From assembly GCA_037443425.1 (NCBI GenBank), contig JBBIOI010000004.1, forward strand, positions 7,330-71,329: a DNA stretch of 64,000 nt. Direction: 5' to 3'. The translations under genes were made by a program, and so were the position numbers. Of this stretch, positions 25,560 through 33,851 are shown in pieces. The notes beneath the pieces were generated by a model, which saw only the letters and a program-made list of their open reading frames with translations, had not been told where the DNA came from and made no database searches. Position 1 is the stretch's first letter; every line of letters begins with the position of its first letter. Source of the DNA: JBBIOI01 sp037443425. GTDB lineage: Bacteria; Desulfobacterota; BSN033; UBA1163.

Positions 25560-26357
25560 TTAACCCTCAAGTCTTCCTTCCCTAAAATCCTTAAGATAAT
25601 TCCTGCAAAAGGGATCACGACCAAGGATTAGATCTGTTGCCTTAATAGTTGACATAAGCTTTTTATCCACTGGATCAATAATTGCTGCCGAAAGACCGGC
25701 CTTCATTAAAAGTGTTAATAATGTCCTGTTTATTAGATGGCGTTTTGGAAGGGAAAAGGATATATTAGAAAGCCCACATATAGTTTTGACTCCTGGTAAT
25801 TCATTTTGAATCCTTTCTATAGATTGAATTGCAATCAATCCTGCCTTCTGATTTACACTTATTGCCTGGATTGATGGATCAAGATATATATTATCTCTTT
25901 TAATGCCTATGGCCTCGAGATTCTTTACCAATTTATGGGCATTTTCTAATATCTGATCCACATCCTTTGCTAAACCTCTTTCATCCATGCAGAGTCCGAT
26001 TACTTCGCAATCCCTGTTTTGGATTACCTTTGCCATTTCTTCAAAACGATTCTTTTCTGCGGTTATTGAATTAATCATGGGTTTCTCTTTGACCTTTTCA
26101 AGCGCCTTTTCGATACAGAGGGGATCTGTAGTGTCGATTGAAAGTCTTACAGGAAAGGCACCTTGAATAGTATCAATAAGCCAGAGAAGGTCATTAAGCT
26201 CAGAGCCAAACCTCGAACCTGCGTTTACATCAATTATATGAGCGCCTCCATCAAGTTGAGCTTTAACCTCTTCAAGAATAAAATTTGCATCCCTTTTCTC
26301 AACAGCTTCATCTATCTGTTTTCGACTTGTATTTATCCTTTCTCCTACGATTAGCAT
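25560..26357 (-). CDS. Methyltetrahydrofolate-corrinoid methyltransferase-like protein (pterin-binding barrel)
   Basis: 265 aa, one pterin-binding TIM barrel of the AcsE/MtgA/MetH-domain type. Seen are VGERINTSRKQIDEAV (start), AHIIDVNAGSR (pterin-binding Asp-Asn region), LSIDTTDP, MINSITAEKNRFEEM, and TICGLSNISFSLP. No corrinoid protein or activator is adjacent in the window. In context it could transfer methyl groups between tetrahydrofolate and a corrinoid, feeding C1 units to or from the acetyl-CoA pathway, or demethylate a substrate. An AGGAGAAAAAAG site precedes the ATG. Confidence 0.85.
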   Translation of the reverse strand: MLIVGERINTSRKQIDEAVEKRDANFILEEVKAQLDGGAHIIDVNAGSRFGSELNDLLWLIDTIQGAFPVRLSIDTTDPLCIEKALEKVKEKPMINSITAEKNRFEEMAKVIQNRDCEVIGLCMDERGLAKDVDQILENAHKLVKNLEAIGIKRDNIYLDPSIQAISVNQKAGLIAIQSIERIQNELPGVKTICGLSNISFSLPKRHLINRTLLTLLMKAGLSAAIIDPVDKKLMSTIKATDLILGRDPFCRNYLKDFREGRLEG

Positions 26358-26485
26358 CTTTTTTCTCCTTAAATCATTGTTTAGAAGGTTTAAGCAGATT
26401 CATAATGCACTGACTGTTACACATTTCCCACAAAGGGGAAGATATTAAAGATTAATGTGTGAGGGGTTTCATCACCAAATTTATT

Positions 26486-27262
26486 TTACTTTCCTTTGAA
26501 AAATGGTTTTCTTTTTTCTAAAAATGCCAGTATTCCCTCCTCTGCATCTTCTGATTTAGAAACCCTATCGTATTCTTCTAATTCAAGCCTTAATCCATCA
26601 TCGATTTTTAGTTCTATGCCTTGATTAATTGCCCTTTTACAGGCCTTAAGGGCAAAAGGTCCATTTTGAGAAATTCGATTAGCCAATTTTTGGGCCTCAT
26701 TCATTAAATCCTCTTCTTTTACAACCATTTCAATGAGTCCAAATTGATAGGCCTGGTTTGCAGTAATTGTTTCACCACTAAAAATCATATACTTAGACCT
26801 TCCCATACCAATTAATCGAGGAAGAATTTGAGTACCTCCGTATCCAGGCATTAGTCCCAATCTTGTCTCCGGAAGACCAAACCGCGCATTTTCGGATGCA
26901 ATCCTAATATCACATGCCATTGCAAGTTCACACCCTCCACCTAATGCATAACCATTTATTGCAGCAATAAAAATCTTACTCGAGTTTCTAATCTTTGAAA
27001 ACACCTCTTGATTTCTTCTTATCATTTCACTCCTATTTTTTCCCGCATCTTTAATCTCTAAAATATCAGCCCCTGCAGCAAATGCCTTTTTGCCCGCTCC
27101 TGTAATGACGATAACAATAATTTCATCCTCTCTTTCAAGCTCATCAAATATTTGATCAAGCCTCATTATAATATTCTGATTCAGGGCATTAAGCGACTTT
27201 TCTCTATTTATTGTAATATAGGCAACTGCCCCTTCCTTTCTTAAAATAACCTCTCCGCTCAA
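26486..27262 (-). CDS. Enoyl-CoA hydratase/isomerase (crotonase)
   Basis: 258 aa. The start is a TTG at 27262 preceded at 7 nt by GGGAGG; no ATG lies nearby in frame. Oxyanion-hole segments AGKKAFAAGADILEI and GYALGGGCELAMACD are present, and both catalytic Glu positions of true hydratases appear (GGGCELAMA and FGLPETRLGLMPG). C-terminal EGILAFLEKRKPFFKGK is typical. It is the first gene of the 13-gene leftward run and is followed by a 128-nt gap before the methyltransferase. Likely hydrates crotonyl-CoA-type intermediates. Confidence 0.92.
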   Translation of the reverse strand: MSGEVILRKEGAVAYITINREKSLNALNQNIIMRLDQIFDELEREDEIIVIVITGAGKKAFAAGADILEIKDAGKNRSEMIRRNQEVFSKIRNSSKIFIAAINGYALGGGCELAMACDIRIASENARFGLPETRLGLMPGYGGTQILPRLIGMGRSKYMIFSGETITANQAYQFGLIEMVVKEEDLMNEAQKLANRISQNGPFALKACKRAINQGIELKIDDGLRLELEEYDRVSKSEDAEEGILAFLEKRKPFFKGK

Positions 27263-27391
27263 CCTAAGCCTCCCGAATCAAGATTGGCATGGCATTTATA
27301 ACATAAATTGTTTTTCATTCCAAGATGTAATCTATTAAATAATCTATTAAATATTGTTTTTTCATTTACTCTTCTAACTACTTTAGTAAAA

Positions 27392-27542
27392 GTCATTGCG
27401 AGCACTCCGCACTTGATGCGGGGGTGCGTGGCAATCCGACGAAGTCGTTGCGAGGCCGTAGGCTGTGGCAATCTCGTAGATTCCTCACTCTGCTCGGAAT
27501 GACAATTTTAGAGATTACTTCGGCTTTGCCTCGCAATGACAG
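27392..27542. repeat. Interspersed repeat R2, copy 3 (long form)
   Basis: It begins GTCATTGCGAGCACTCC, contains GTGCGTGGCAATCCG, a second unit GTCGTTGCGAGGCCG...TGTGGCAATCTC and ends with the inverted unit GAGATTACTTCGG...CGCAATGACA. Together with R3, a third degenerate R2 and a promoter, this accounts for most of the 692-bp gap 27263-27954; the stretches 27263-27391 and 27657-27837 show nothing recognisable. Confidence 0.75.
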
Positions 27543-27577
27543 TCTTGAATTGTTCGATTTATATAAGAGTTGAAGCA

Positions 27578-27656
27578 GTCATTCCTGCGAAGGCAGGAAT
27601 CCAGGGAAAAGAAACACATTAAAAAACAGCTGGATTCCCGTTTTCACGGGAATGAC
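27578..27656. repeat. R3: palindromic repeat of the GTCATTCC...GGAATCCAG type
   Basis: GTCATTCCTGCGAAGGCAGG with AATCCAGG is followed after 20 bp by CTGGATTCCCG and CACGGGAATGAC, its inverse. This is a widespread bacterial interspersed palindrome; only one copy occurs in this window. Confidence 0.7.
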
Positions 27657-27837
27657 GCAGATGAGGGTAGAGATTAAATTATTCTTTTGAATAAGTATAG
27701 TATAGAGATAAGCCAATGGTACATAATTTGTCACGGGGAAAAATATCCCTTAAATATCGTTTTGTCACTTAGCCATCTGACCCCTAAAGAAATGCAAAAT
27801 TTTTTATTTCAATTTATAAGTTTTATTAGTCATTTCA

Positions 27838-27917
27838 AGCATCTAAAGAGTAGAGGGCAGTCTCATAAACATTTATATTGCTTTAGCTCTGTTTTTCAGT
27901 TTGACAATCTCAAGATA
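27838..27917. repeat. Degenerate R2 copy upstream of padE
   Basis: Alignable by eye to the R2 order (ATCTAAAGAGTAGAGGGCAG for the GGATGCGTGGCA part, then TCTCATAAAC, TTGCTTTAGCTCTG and GACAATCTC). The final part GTTTGACAATCTC now supplies the -35 box of the padE promoter. Confidence 0.45.
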
Positions 27918-27929
27918 ATTAAGTTAATT
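27901..27929 (+). promoter_or_regulatory. Candidate promoter for the padEFGHI-like operon
   Basis: TTGACA (27901-27906), a 17-nt spacer and TTAATT (27924-27929, weak -10) lie 25 nt before the ATG at 27955. AAAGGAAAATTT is the ribosome site. Confidence 0.45.
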
Positions 27930-27954
27930 TTAAAAATGACCAAAAGGAAAATTT

Positions 27955-28509
27955 ATGAAAGAGATTCGTTTTCATGGCAGGGGAGGCCAAGGAACTGTTT
28001 TGGCCTCTGTTATTCTTGTCAAGGCTTTCACAAAAGAGAATAAATATTCAAGTGCAATTCCGTATTTTGGATTTGAGAGGAGAGGCGCTCCAGTAACAGC
28101 CTTCCTTAGATTCGATGAAAAACCTATACGCGAAAAGACACAGATATACTCACCTGATTGTGTGGTTGTAATGGATCCTGCATTAAAAAGATCACAGGAT
28201 ATTTATCAAGGGTTAAAGGAAGGGAGTATCTTAATTTTAAACACAAGAAAATCAATAAATGAGTTGAATATCCCTTCTTCTGTTTATAAATTGGGATTTG
28301 TTGATGCAATCAGTTTATCCATGGAGATATTGGGCTCTCCCATTACAAATAGTTGTATGTTAGGGGCTTTTGCAGCAACAACAGGATGGTTAAGAATCGA
28401 ATCGATACTGCAGAGCATTAGAGAGACATGGCCAGGAGAGATGGGAGAGAAGAATGTTAGGGCAGCAGAGGCAGGATATCAGAATACAAAAATTATACAG
28501 TTGCGGTAA
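27955..28509 (+). CDS. padE: 2-oxoacid:acceptor oxidoreductase gamma subunit, phenylglyoxylate dehydrogenase-like
   Basis: 184 aa, POR gamma domain: KEIRFHGRGGQGTVLASVIL at the N-terminus and the central FGFERRGAPVTAFLRFDEKPI are classical. It is the first of five genes in the order gamma, delta, alpha, FAD subunit, beta, which is the order known for padEFGHI (phenylglyoxylate dehydrogenase of Azoarcus evansii). The enzyme would decarboxylate an aryl-glyoxylate and form the aryl-CoA. Other aromatic 2-oxoacids remain possible. Confidence 0.85.
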   Translation: MKEIRFHGRGGQGTVLASVILVKAFTKENKYSSAIPYFGFERRGAPVTAFLRFDEKPIREKTQIYSPDCVVVMDPALKRSQDIYQGLKEGSILILNTRKSINELNIPSSVYKLGFVDAISLSMEILGSPITNSCMLGAFAATTGWLRIESILQSIRETWPGEMGEKNVRAAEAGYQNTKIIQLR

Positions 28510-28516
28510 AGGTTAA

Positions 28517-28777
28517 ATGGAGAAGAAGCAATTTTTATGTCCCAAGGGGACAGAATTATATATCGTAAATACTGGAGAGTGGAGGGCTGAAAGACCTGTA
28601 ACTGACCCTAAAAAGTGTGTTCGATGTGCAACATGCTGGCTCTACTGTCCAACACAATCTATTAGAGATTATAAAACACATTTTGGTGCAGACCTCCAGT
28701 TTTGTAAGGGCTGTGGTATATGTGCTGTCGAGTGTCCACGGCATGCAATACATATGGTATTAGAGGTAGAGGATTAG
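28517..28777 (+). CDS. padF: 2-oxoacid oxidoreductase delta subunit, two [4Fe-4S] ferredoxin
   Basis: 86 aa. Two 4Fe-4S motifs: CVRCATCWLYCP and CKGCGICAVECP, each with the trailing Cys-Pro. The subunit relays electrons between the TPP centre and the NAD-linked subunit. It lies 7 nt after the gamma gene and 3 nt before alpha. The start at 28517 is kept because the N-terminal LYIVNTGEWRAERPV segment is typical of delta subunits; the ribosome site is weak, so coupling to the previous gene is likely. Confidence 0.87.
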   Translation: MEKKQFLCPKGTELYIVNTGEWRAERPVTDPKKCVRCATCWLYCPTQSIRDYKTHFGADLQFCKGCGICAVECPRHAIHMVLEVED

Positions 28778-28780
28778 GCG

Positions 28781-29953
28781 ATGGAAGAGATCATGGTGGT
28801 AGATGGGAATAAGGCTGCTGCAATCGGTGCTTTACTTTCAAGGCCAATGATAGTTGCAGCCTATCCTATAACTCCTCAGACCCCGCTTGTAGAATATCTT
28901 TCGCAATTTATAGCAGATGGTCTTTTAGATGCTGATCTTGTTGAGGTTGAGGGTGAACACTCGGCCCTGAGTGTACTTCATGGTGCTTCCCTTGCAGGTG
29001 GAAGGGTTTTTACAGGGACCTCAGGTCAAGGGCTTGCCTTTATGTATGAGCCCTACGTCCGTACTGCTCCTCTTAGATTGCCAATTGTTATGGTTATCGC
29101 AACGCGCGATGGTATAAGCCCTCAATGCGTATGGGGTGGTCAGCAGGATGCCATTGGTGTAAGGGATGCAGGGTGGATTCAGTTCTATGTAGAAAATAAT
29201 CAGGAGATACTCGATACAATAATTATGGCCTATCGTATTGCTGAAGACCCTGAAGTTTTACTTCCTGTAAATGTATGTTATGATGGTTTCTTTCTTTCAC
29301 ATATGACAGAGGTAGTAAGGGTTCCTGATCAGAGAATCGTTGATCAGTTTCTCCCTCCATATCATCCTACACATGTAAAACTTGATCCAGAGACACCAAT
29401 GTCAGTTGATCCACTGACCCCAGGTCTTCTGTTCACAAAATACAGGAGAGGTCATATAGAGGCACAGGAAAAGGCAAAACTTGTAATTGATAGAGTTGAT
29501 AATGAGTTTGGTAAACTATTTGGACGATCTTATGGAGGGTTGATAGAGAATTATCGAATGGATGAGGCAGATATCGCAATTATTGCAATGGGAAGTCCTT
29601 GCGGGACGGCAAAGGTTTCAGTGGATCGGTGGAGAGAAAGAGGTATAAAGGTCGGGTTAGTTAAGATCCGCACTCTTAGACCATTTCCAAAAGAAAGGTT
29701 AAGAGATTCTCTCAAGGATGTGAAGGCCATTGGTGTTATAGATAAGAACGTCTGTTTTGGTTGGGGAACTGGTGTTTTACATATGGAATTAGCTTCAGCC
29801 TTGAGGGGGTTAAACATACCGATTTTAGACTTTATTGGAGGTCTTGGAGGATCAGATATCACGTTCGAATATTTTGATATGGTTGTTAATAAAACTCTTG
29901 AGGCAGTTGAGGGAGAAGTAGAGAAAGAAATCTACTGGCTTGGACTGGATTGA
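28781..29953 (+). CDS. padG: 2-oxoacid:acceptor oxidoreductase alpha subunit
   Basis: 390 aa, POR alpha (domains I and II): DGNKAAAIGALLSRPMI, AYPITPQTPLVEYLSQFI, EGEHSALSVLHGASLAGG and GTSGQGLAFMYEP, and a domain II with AIIAMGSPCGTAKV and GVIDKNVCFGWG. It forms the catalytic core with the beta subunit at 31196-32530. The 14-nt overlap of its end with the upstream extended frame of the FAD gene disappears if that gene starts at 29961. Confidence 0.9.
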   Translation: MEEIMVVDGNKAAAIGALLSRPMIVAAYPITPQTPLVEYLSQFIADGLLDADLVEVEGEHSALSVLHGASLAGGRVFTGTSGQGLAFMYEPYVRTAPLRLPIVMVIATRDGISPQCVWGGQQDAIGVRDAGWIQFYVENNQEILDTIIMAYRIAEDPEVLLPVNVCYDGFFLSHMTEVVRVPDQRIVDQFLPPYHPTHVKLDPETPMSVDPLTPGLLFTKYRRGHIEAQEKAKLVIDRVDNEFGKLFGRSYGGLIENYRMDEADIAIIAMGSPCGTAKVSVDRWRERGIKVGLVKIRTLRPFPKERLRDSLKDVKAIGVIDKNVCFGWGTGVLHMELASALRGLNIPILDFIGGLGGSDITFEYFDMVVNKTLEAVEGEVEKEIYWLGLD

Positions 29954-29960
29954 GAGGGTT

Positions 29961-31214
29961 ATGGAAAAGAAAAGGTTTGTAATTATTGGTTCAGGTCCTG
30001 CAGGAATAAGCGCAGCAAAGATTATTGCAAGGAGAGATACCGAATCAGAGATTACGATTATCGGGAAAGAATCCTATCCTCCATATTCTCCAACCATACT
30101 ACCATATTTCGTCTCAGGAAAGATAGATGCGAGAAAGATTTTTCTTCTGAGAAGAGAAGAGTTTAAAGAGTTTAATATCAATTTGATTTTGGGAAACGGT
30201 GTTTCTTCGATCTCGCCAGTGGAGCAGAAGGTATTTCTTGAAGATGGAACTTCTATTTCATTTGATCGCTTAATCATTGCAAATGGTGGGAAACCAATTA
30301 TCCCGGATATAAAAGGCCTTAAAGAATCGAAACCTCTGGTCCTAAGGACTATTGATGATGCAAAAATTTTGAAGAAAAAGGCTCAGTTTTTTAAAAAGGC
30401 AATTGTTTTAGGCGCTGGATTGATAGGAATGCAGACAACCCAGGCCCTTTCAGAAATGGGTATCTCTGTTTGGGTTATAGAAATGATGGATCAAGTTCTA
30501 CCTGGATATTTTGATAAGGATGAATCCTCTATGATTCAAAAGGTTTATGAATCACATAAGGTAAAGTTTTTAATTTCTACAAGCATAGAGGAAGTTGAAT
30601 TTAAAAAGGATGAATATGTTGTGTCACTAAAAGATGGGAGTAAGCTTAACGCCCATCTTCTCCTTGTTGCTACAGGGGTCTCTCCAAATATAGAACTATT
30701 GAAAGGTTCGGGTATCGAGATGGATAGAGGGGTTCTGGTTGATAATGCAATGAGGACCAATATTCCAAATATCTTTGCTGCGGGTGATATTACGCAGGCA
30801 GAAGGATTCTTCGGTGAAGGAAAACTCAACCAACCAATTCTTATTCATGCTATAGATCAAGGGAGGCTTGCAGGTCAGAGTGCCTTAGGTGAAGAGATAT
30901 CCTATGAGGGAAATATCTCAATGAATCTTTTCCACTTTTTCGACAATAAGGCTGTCTCTATAGGAATGACAAGACCTGATTCTCGAGACGGTTATAGTAT
31001 TCATAAAATCTATAATCCTCGAAAGAGGGAGTATATTAAATTCGTTTTTAATGAGACAGGTCTTGTAGGTGTTGTGGGGATAAATATTCCCATCGATCCA
31101 GGGATTCTTCTTCAGTTAATAAGAAGAAGGATACCAATAATTAAAGATAGAAAAGAATTTATTAAAAAACCCTTAGAAGTCGGAAGGAAGTTGATGTGTC
31201 AAAATTGGAGATAA
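29961..31214 (+). CDS. padH: FAD/NAD-dependent oxidoreductase subunit (PadH-like)
   Basis: 417 aa from the ATG at 29961, which follows GAGAGGG; an ATG seven codons earlier overlaps padG. FAD-binding FVIIGSGPAGISAAKII at the N-terminus, a second nucleotide fold AIVLGAGLIGMQTTQAL, and the C-terminal FAD motif IFAAGDITQAE. It resembles NADH:rubredoxin/nitrite-reductase-type flavoproteins. In phenylglyoxylate dehydrogenase the equivalent subunit passes electrons to NAD, freeing the enzyme from ferredoxin. Its presence inside the POR operon is the main reason for the Pad assignment. Confidence 0.85.
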   Translation: MEKKRFVIIGSGPAGISAAKIIARRDTESEITIIGKESYPPYSPTILPYFVSGKIDARKIFLLRREEFKEFNINLILGNGVSSISPVEQKVFLEDGTSISFDRLIIANGGKPIIPDIKGLKESKPLVLRTIDDAKILKKKAQFFKKAIVLGAGLIGMQTTQALSEMGISVWVIEMMDQVLPGYFDKDESSMIQKVYESHKVKFLISTSIEEVEFKKDEYVVSLKDGSKLNAHLLLVATGVSPNIELLKGSGIEMDRGVLVDNAMRTNIPNIFAAGDITQAEGFFGEGKLNQPILIHAIDQGRLAGQSALGEEISYEGNISMNLFHFFDNKAVSIGMTRPDSRDGYSIHKIYNPRKREYIKFVFNETGLVGVVGINIPIDPGILLQLIRRRIPIIKDRKEFIKKPLEVGRKLMCQNWR

Positions 31215-32530
31215 ATTCAGAAGCCGTCTACAATCAGCTGGCTATATATCCTGAAAGGTGTAATAACTGTCTCGATTGTGAGAAAGTCTGTTCGCGTATC
31301 AAGACAGGCAAACAAGACGGGACAAGTTCAAGGATAAAGACGATAAAAGATCTTAAAGATAGATTCTATGGGCCTGTTGTATGTTTACAGTGTAATGATC
31401 CTGATTGTTTGAATATCTGCCCATCTGGCGCAATTTATAAAGATCGTGAGACTGGTATTGTCTTGGTTGATGAAAACCGTTGTGTTAAATGTTTGCTCTG
31501 TACACTGGCTTGTCCGTATTCAGGGATATTTTATTCAAAAAAAGAAGGAAAGGTAGTAAAATGCGATCTTTGCAGTTGTGATCCTGAGTGTGTAAAGGTA
31601 TGTAAGCCTGGTGCGATTAAATATCTTAGAAGTGCAGAGATTTATAAGGCATGGGCAAAGAGGGAAGATCTTTTTTCTCCAGGGCTTTCTGCCTGCATGG
31701 GTTGTAATTCGGAATTGATTATAAGATTCTCACTTAGGATTCTTGGCAAAAATACTATACTTGCAACTCCTCCTGGTTGCATCCCTGGATTTGGGGCAGT
31801 TGGATACTCTGATACAACAGGTGCAAAGGTTCCGGTATTTCATCCATTATTAACCAATACAGCATCAATGCTTGCAGGTATAAAACGGTATTACAGAAAG
31901 ATAGGAAGAGATGTAAACGTTGTTGCGTTTGCTGGTGATGGAGGAACCGCAGATGTTGGTTTCCAATCACTTTCAGGATCAGCCGAGAGGGGAGAGAATA
32001 TCATCTATATCTGTGTAGATAATGAAGGATATATGAACACGGGCATCCAGCGAAGTGGTACAACGCCTTTTGGTGCCTGGACAACAACGACTCCAGTTGG
32101 TAAGATTAAAAGAGGAAAGAACCGGGAAGGAAAGAATCTTCCAATGATTATGATTATGCATGGAGCTCCTTATGTTGCAACAGCAAGCACAGCATTTCTT
32201 GACGATTATGAAATGAAACTGAGAAAGGCAATGAATGTAAAGGATGGATTAGCTTATATACATATATTTTCTCCATGCCCTACGGGCTGGCGTTTCCAAC
32301 CTGACAAGACTATTGAAGTGAGTCGACGAGCTGTTGAGACGAACTTCTTTCCTTTATGGGAATATGAAAAAGGGAGATTTAGATTTACATATCCTGTCGA
32401 TAATCCCAGGCCTGTTGAAGAATACCTTCAGATGGTAGGGAAATATTCTCACCTTTCAAAAGACCAGATAAGAAGGATTAAAAAGATCATCGAAGAGAGA
32501 ATAACACTGTTAAAAAAGATCGGGTCATAA
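31196..32530 (+). CDS. padI: 2-oxoacid oxidoreductase beta subunit fused to a polyferredoxin domain (PadI-like)
   Basis: 444 aa, start GTG at 31196 (GGAAGGA site), overlapping the FAD gene by 19 nt. Residues about 1-155 carry four cysteine groups (CNNCLDCEKVC, CLQCNDPDCLNICP, CVKCLLCTLACP, CDLCSCDPECVKVCKP), a DmsB/HycB-like multi-cluster domain. Residues about 165-444 are the TPP-binding beta unit: SACMGCNSEL, PPGCIPGFGA, and the GDGGTADVGFQSLSG ... DNEGYMNTG pyrophosphate/Mg motif. An N-terminally extended beta subunit is unusual for plain POR and matches the Pad-type enzyme. Confidence 0.88.
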   Translation: MSKLEINSEAVYNQLAIYPERCNNCLDCEKVCSRIKTGKQDGTSSRIKTIKDLKDRFYGPVVCLQCNDPDCLNICPSGAIYKDRETGIVLVDENRCVKCLLCTLACPYSGIFYSKKEGKVVKCDLCSCDPECVKVCKPGAIKYLRSAEIYKAWAKREDLFSPGLSACMGCNSELIIRFSLRILGKNTILATPPGCIPGFGAVGYSDTTGAKVPVFHPLLTNTASMLAGIKRYYRKIGRDVNVVAFAGDGGTADVGFQSLSGSAERGENIIYICVDNEGYMNTGIQRSGTTPFGAWTTTTPVGKIKRGKNREGKNLPMIMIMHGAPYVATASTAFLDDYEMKLRKAMNVKDGLAYIHIFSPCPTGWRFQPDKTIEVSRRAVETNFFPLWEYEKGRFRFTYPVDNPRPVEEYLQMVGKYSHLSKDQIRRIKKIIEERITLLKKIGS

Positions 32531-32608
32531 TAATCTTTTAAGTTTAAATTTTACCTTAATCTTTTTTGCCATACCTTTATTTAAATTTATTTCAGGGAGG
32601 TGTGAGAT

Positions 32609-33133
32609 ATGACCAATAAATACTTAATCAGATCAATCCTTATTTCATTTTCCATTTTTATTATTCTGTCTGGATGTGTAACACCTGTTATGGTTGTAAA
32701 AGAACCACCTTTAAAGATTGAGGGCTTCCTGAGTGCCAAGTGGGGTTATTCTGTTGAAGAATGTAAGAGGGCAATAGAAAAAGATGGGAATAAGTGGTTT
32801 GAGGATAAAACAGAAAAACCACCTTATGCAATTTATGCACATGGATTCTATTTTGGTTCAAAAGCTATATTCAGCTATTTTTTTACACCAAAATCTAAGA
32901 AACTTTATAGAGTGGATGTTACCTATGATGATTTAAATCTTTATGCTAAGTTAAAAGATAACCTGATTGGCAATCTTAAAGAGCCTTACTATTCAGAGAA
33001 AGATTTAGTTCACTGGTCATGGAGGGATAAAAGTTTGGTGATACTTCAAAGAAATCATGAAAATATCCAGATAAGTTATTCAAACGGTCCATTACTGGAA
33101 CTAAACAGGGAAGAAGGAGGTTTAGAGAAATAG
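32609..33133 (+). CDS. Hypothetical lipoprotein, 174 aa
   Basis: A lipoprotein signal peptide is clear: residues 1-23 with lipobox ILSGC (Cys at about 23), preceded by a GGGAGGTG site. The mature part has a conserved-looking SAKWGYSVEECKRAIEKDG start and aromatic-rich beta-strands (FYFGSKAIFSYFFTPKSKKL). The function is not recognised. It lies 78 nt after padI and 31 nt before another exported protein. Confidence 0.75.
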   Translation: MTNKYLIRSILISFSIFIILSGCVTPVMVVKEPPLKIEGFLSAKWGYSVEECKRAIEKDGNKWFEDKTEKPPYAIYAHGFYFGSKAIFSYFFTPKSKKLYRVDVTYDDLNLYAKLKDNLIGNLKEPYYSEKDLVHWSWRDKSLVILQRNHENIQISYSNGPLLELNREEGGLEK

Positions 33134-33164
33134 ACACGGAAATATAAGTAAAGGAGAGTGATCT

Positions 33165-33836
33165 ATGATTAAAAAGCCAATTTTATTGATTATTTTAATC
33201 CTTGTTATTTCGTTTTCCATCCAGGGTTTCATAAAGGATTTTGAGATTAAAAAAGGAGAATTAACTTTCAATAATCCTCCGTTTACTGTTAAGTTACCTT
33301 CTCAATTATATTTAATCCATTCATTCTCTCAGGATTTTCCTTCTGAGAATTCACGGACGCGTGCATATATTTTCGTAAAGGAGAAAAATCGAGAGGTTGA
33401 AGAATTATTAATCATTCAGATAGCAGATAGAACAAATCCTCAGGCAGGTCCAATCACAGTTCCACCACTTAAACCATATACCGATAAAAGAATGTATATT
33501 AGGGGAAAAGAAATAAAGGATGGAATAGAGGTAAGTTATATGATACAGCTTATGGCTTGGAACCCTGATACGCCTGCATTTAAACCGATTTTTAAAAAAG
33601 GGATCAATATAGGTCATAAATGGGCATTACAAGGACAATTTCTTTTTATATATCAGGGAGATCATGTTGTTTCATTTCGATATTCTAAAAGTATAGATTC
33701 ATTTGGAGTAAAAGTATCTGATGATGGGAAAGATTGGGAAAAGGATAGACTTAAAGGGAATGAAAAGGAGATTTACGAAAATTTTAAAAAAATTTTTAAT
33801 GAGATGATAAGGGTTCTCATTATAAAGAATCCATGA
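33165..33836 (+). CDS. Hypothetical exported or membrane-anchored protein, 223 aa
   Basis: The first about 24 residues are strongly hydrophobic (ILLIILILVISFSIQGF), a signal peptide or anchor with no clear cleavage site. The rest is a soluble mixed alpha/beta domain with a PFTVKLPSQLYLIHSF opening. No family is recognised. The AAAGGAGAG site precedes the ATG. Probably co-transcribed with the preceding lipoprotein, so both may act in the periplasm. Confidence 0.72.
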   Translation: MIKKPILLIILILVISFSIQGFIKDFEIKKGELTFNNPPFTVKLPSQLYLIHSFSQDFPSENSRTRAYIFVKEKNREVEELLIIQIADRTNPQAGPITVPPLKPYTDKRMYIRGKEIKDGIEVSYMIQLMAWNPDTPAFKPIFKKGINIGHKWALQGQFLFIYQGDHVVSFRYSKSIDSFGVKVSDDGKDWEKDRLKGNEKEIYENFKKIFNEMIRVLIIKNP

Positions 33837-33851
33837 TTTTATAAAAGGATT

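Noticed and set aside
27259..27471. Leftward 70-codon ORF ending NNLCYKCHANLDSGGLG with a CxxCH motif and a TTGA overlap with the crotonase start
   Set aside because: Its N-terminal third is translation of the R2 repeat and the rest has no family match. The CxxCH is isolated and there is no signal peptide. It might be the tail of a gene destroyed by the repeat, but that cannot be supported.
27687..28043. 118-codon ORF overlapping the start of padE
   Set aside because: It runs through the degenerate R2 copy and into padE in another frame; padE has a clear family start and ribosome site.
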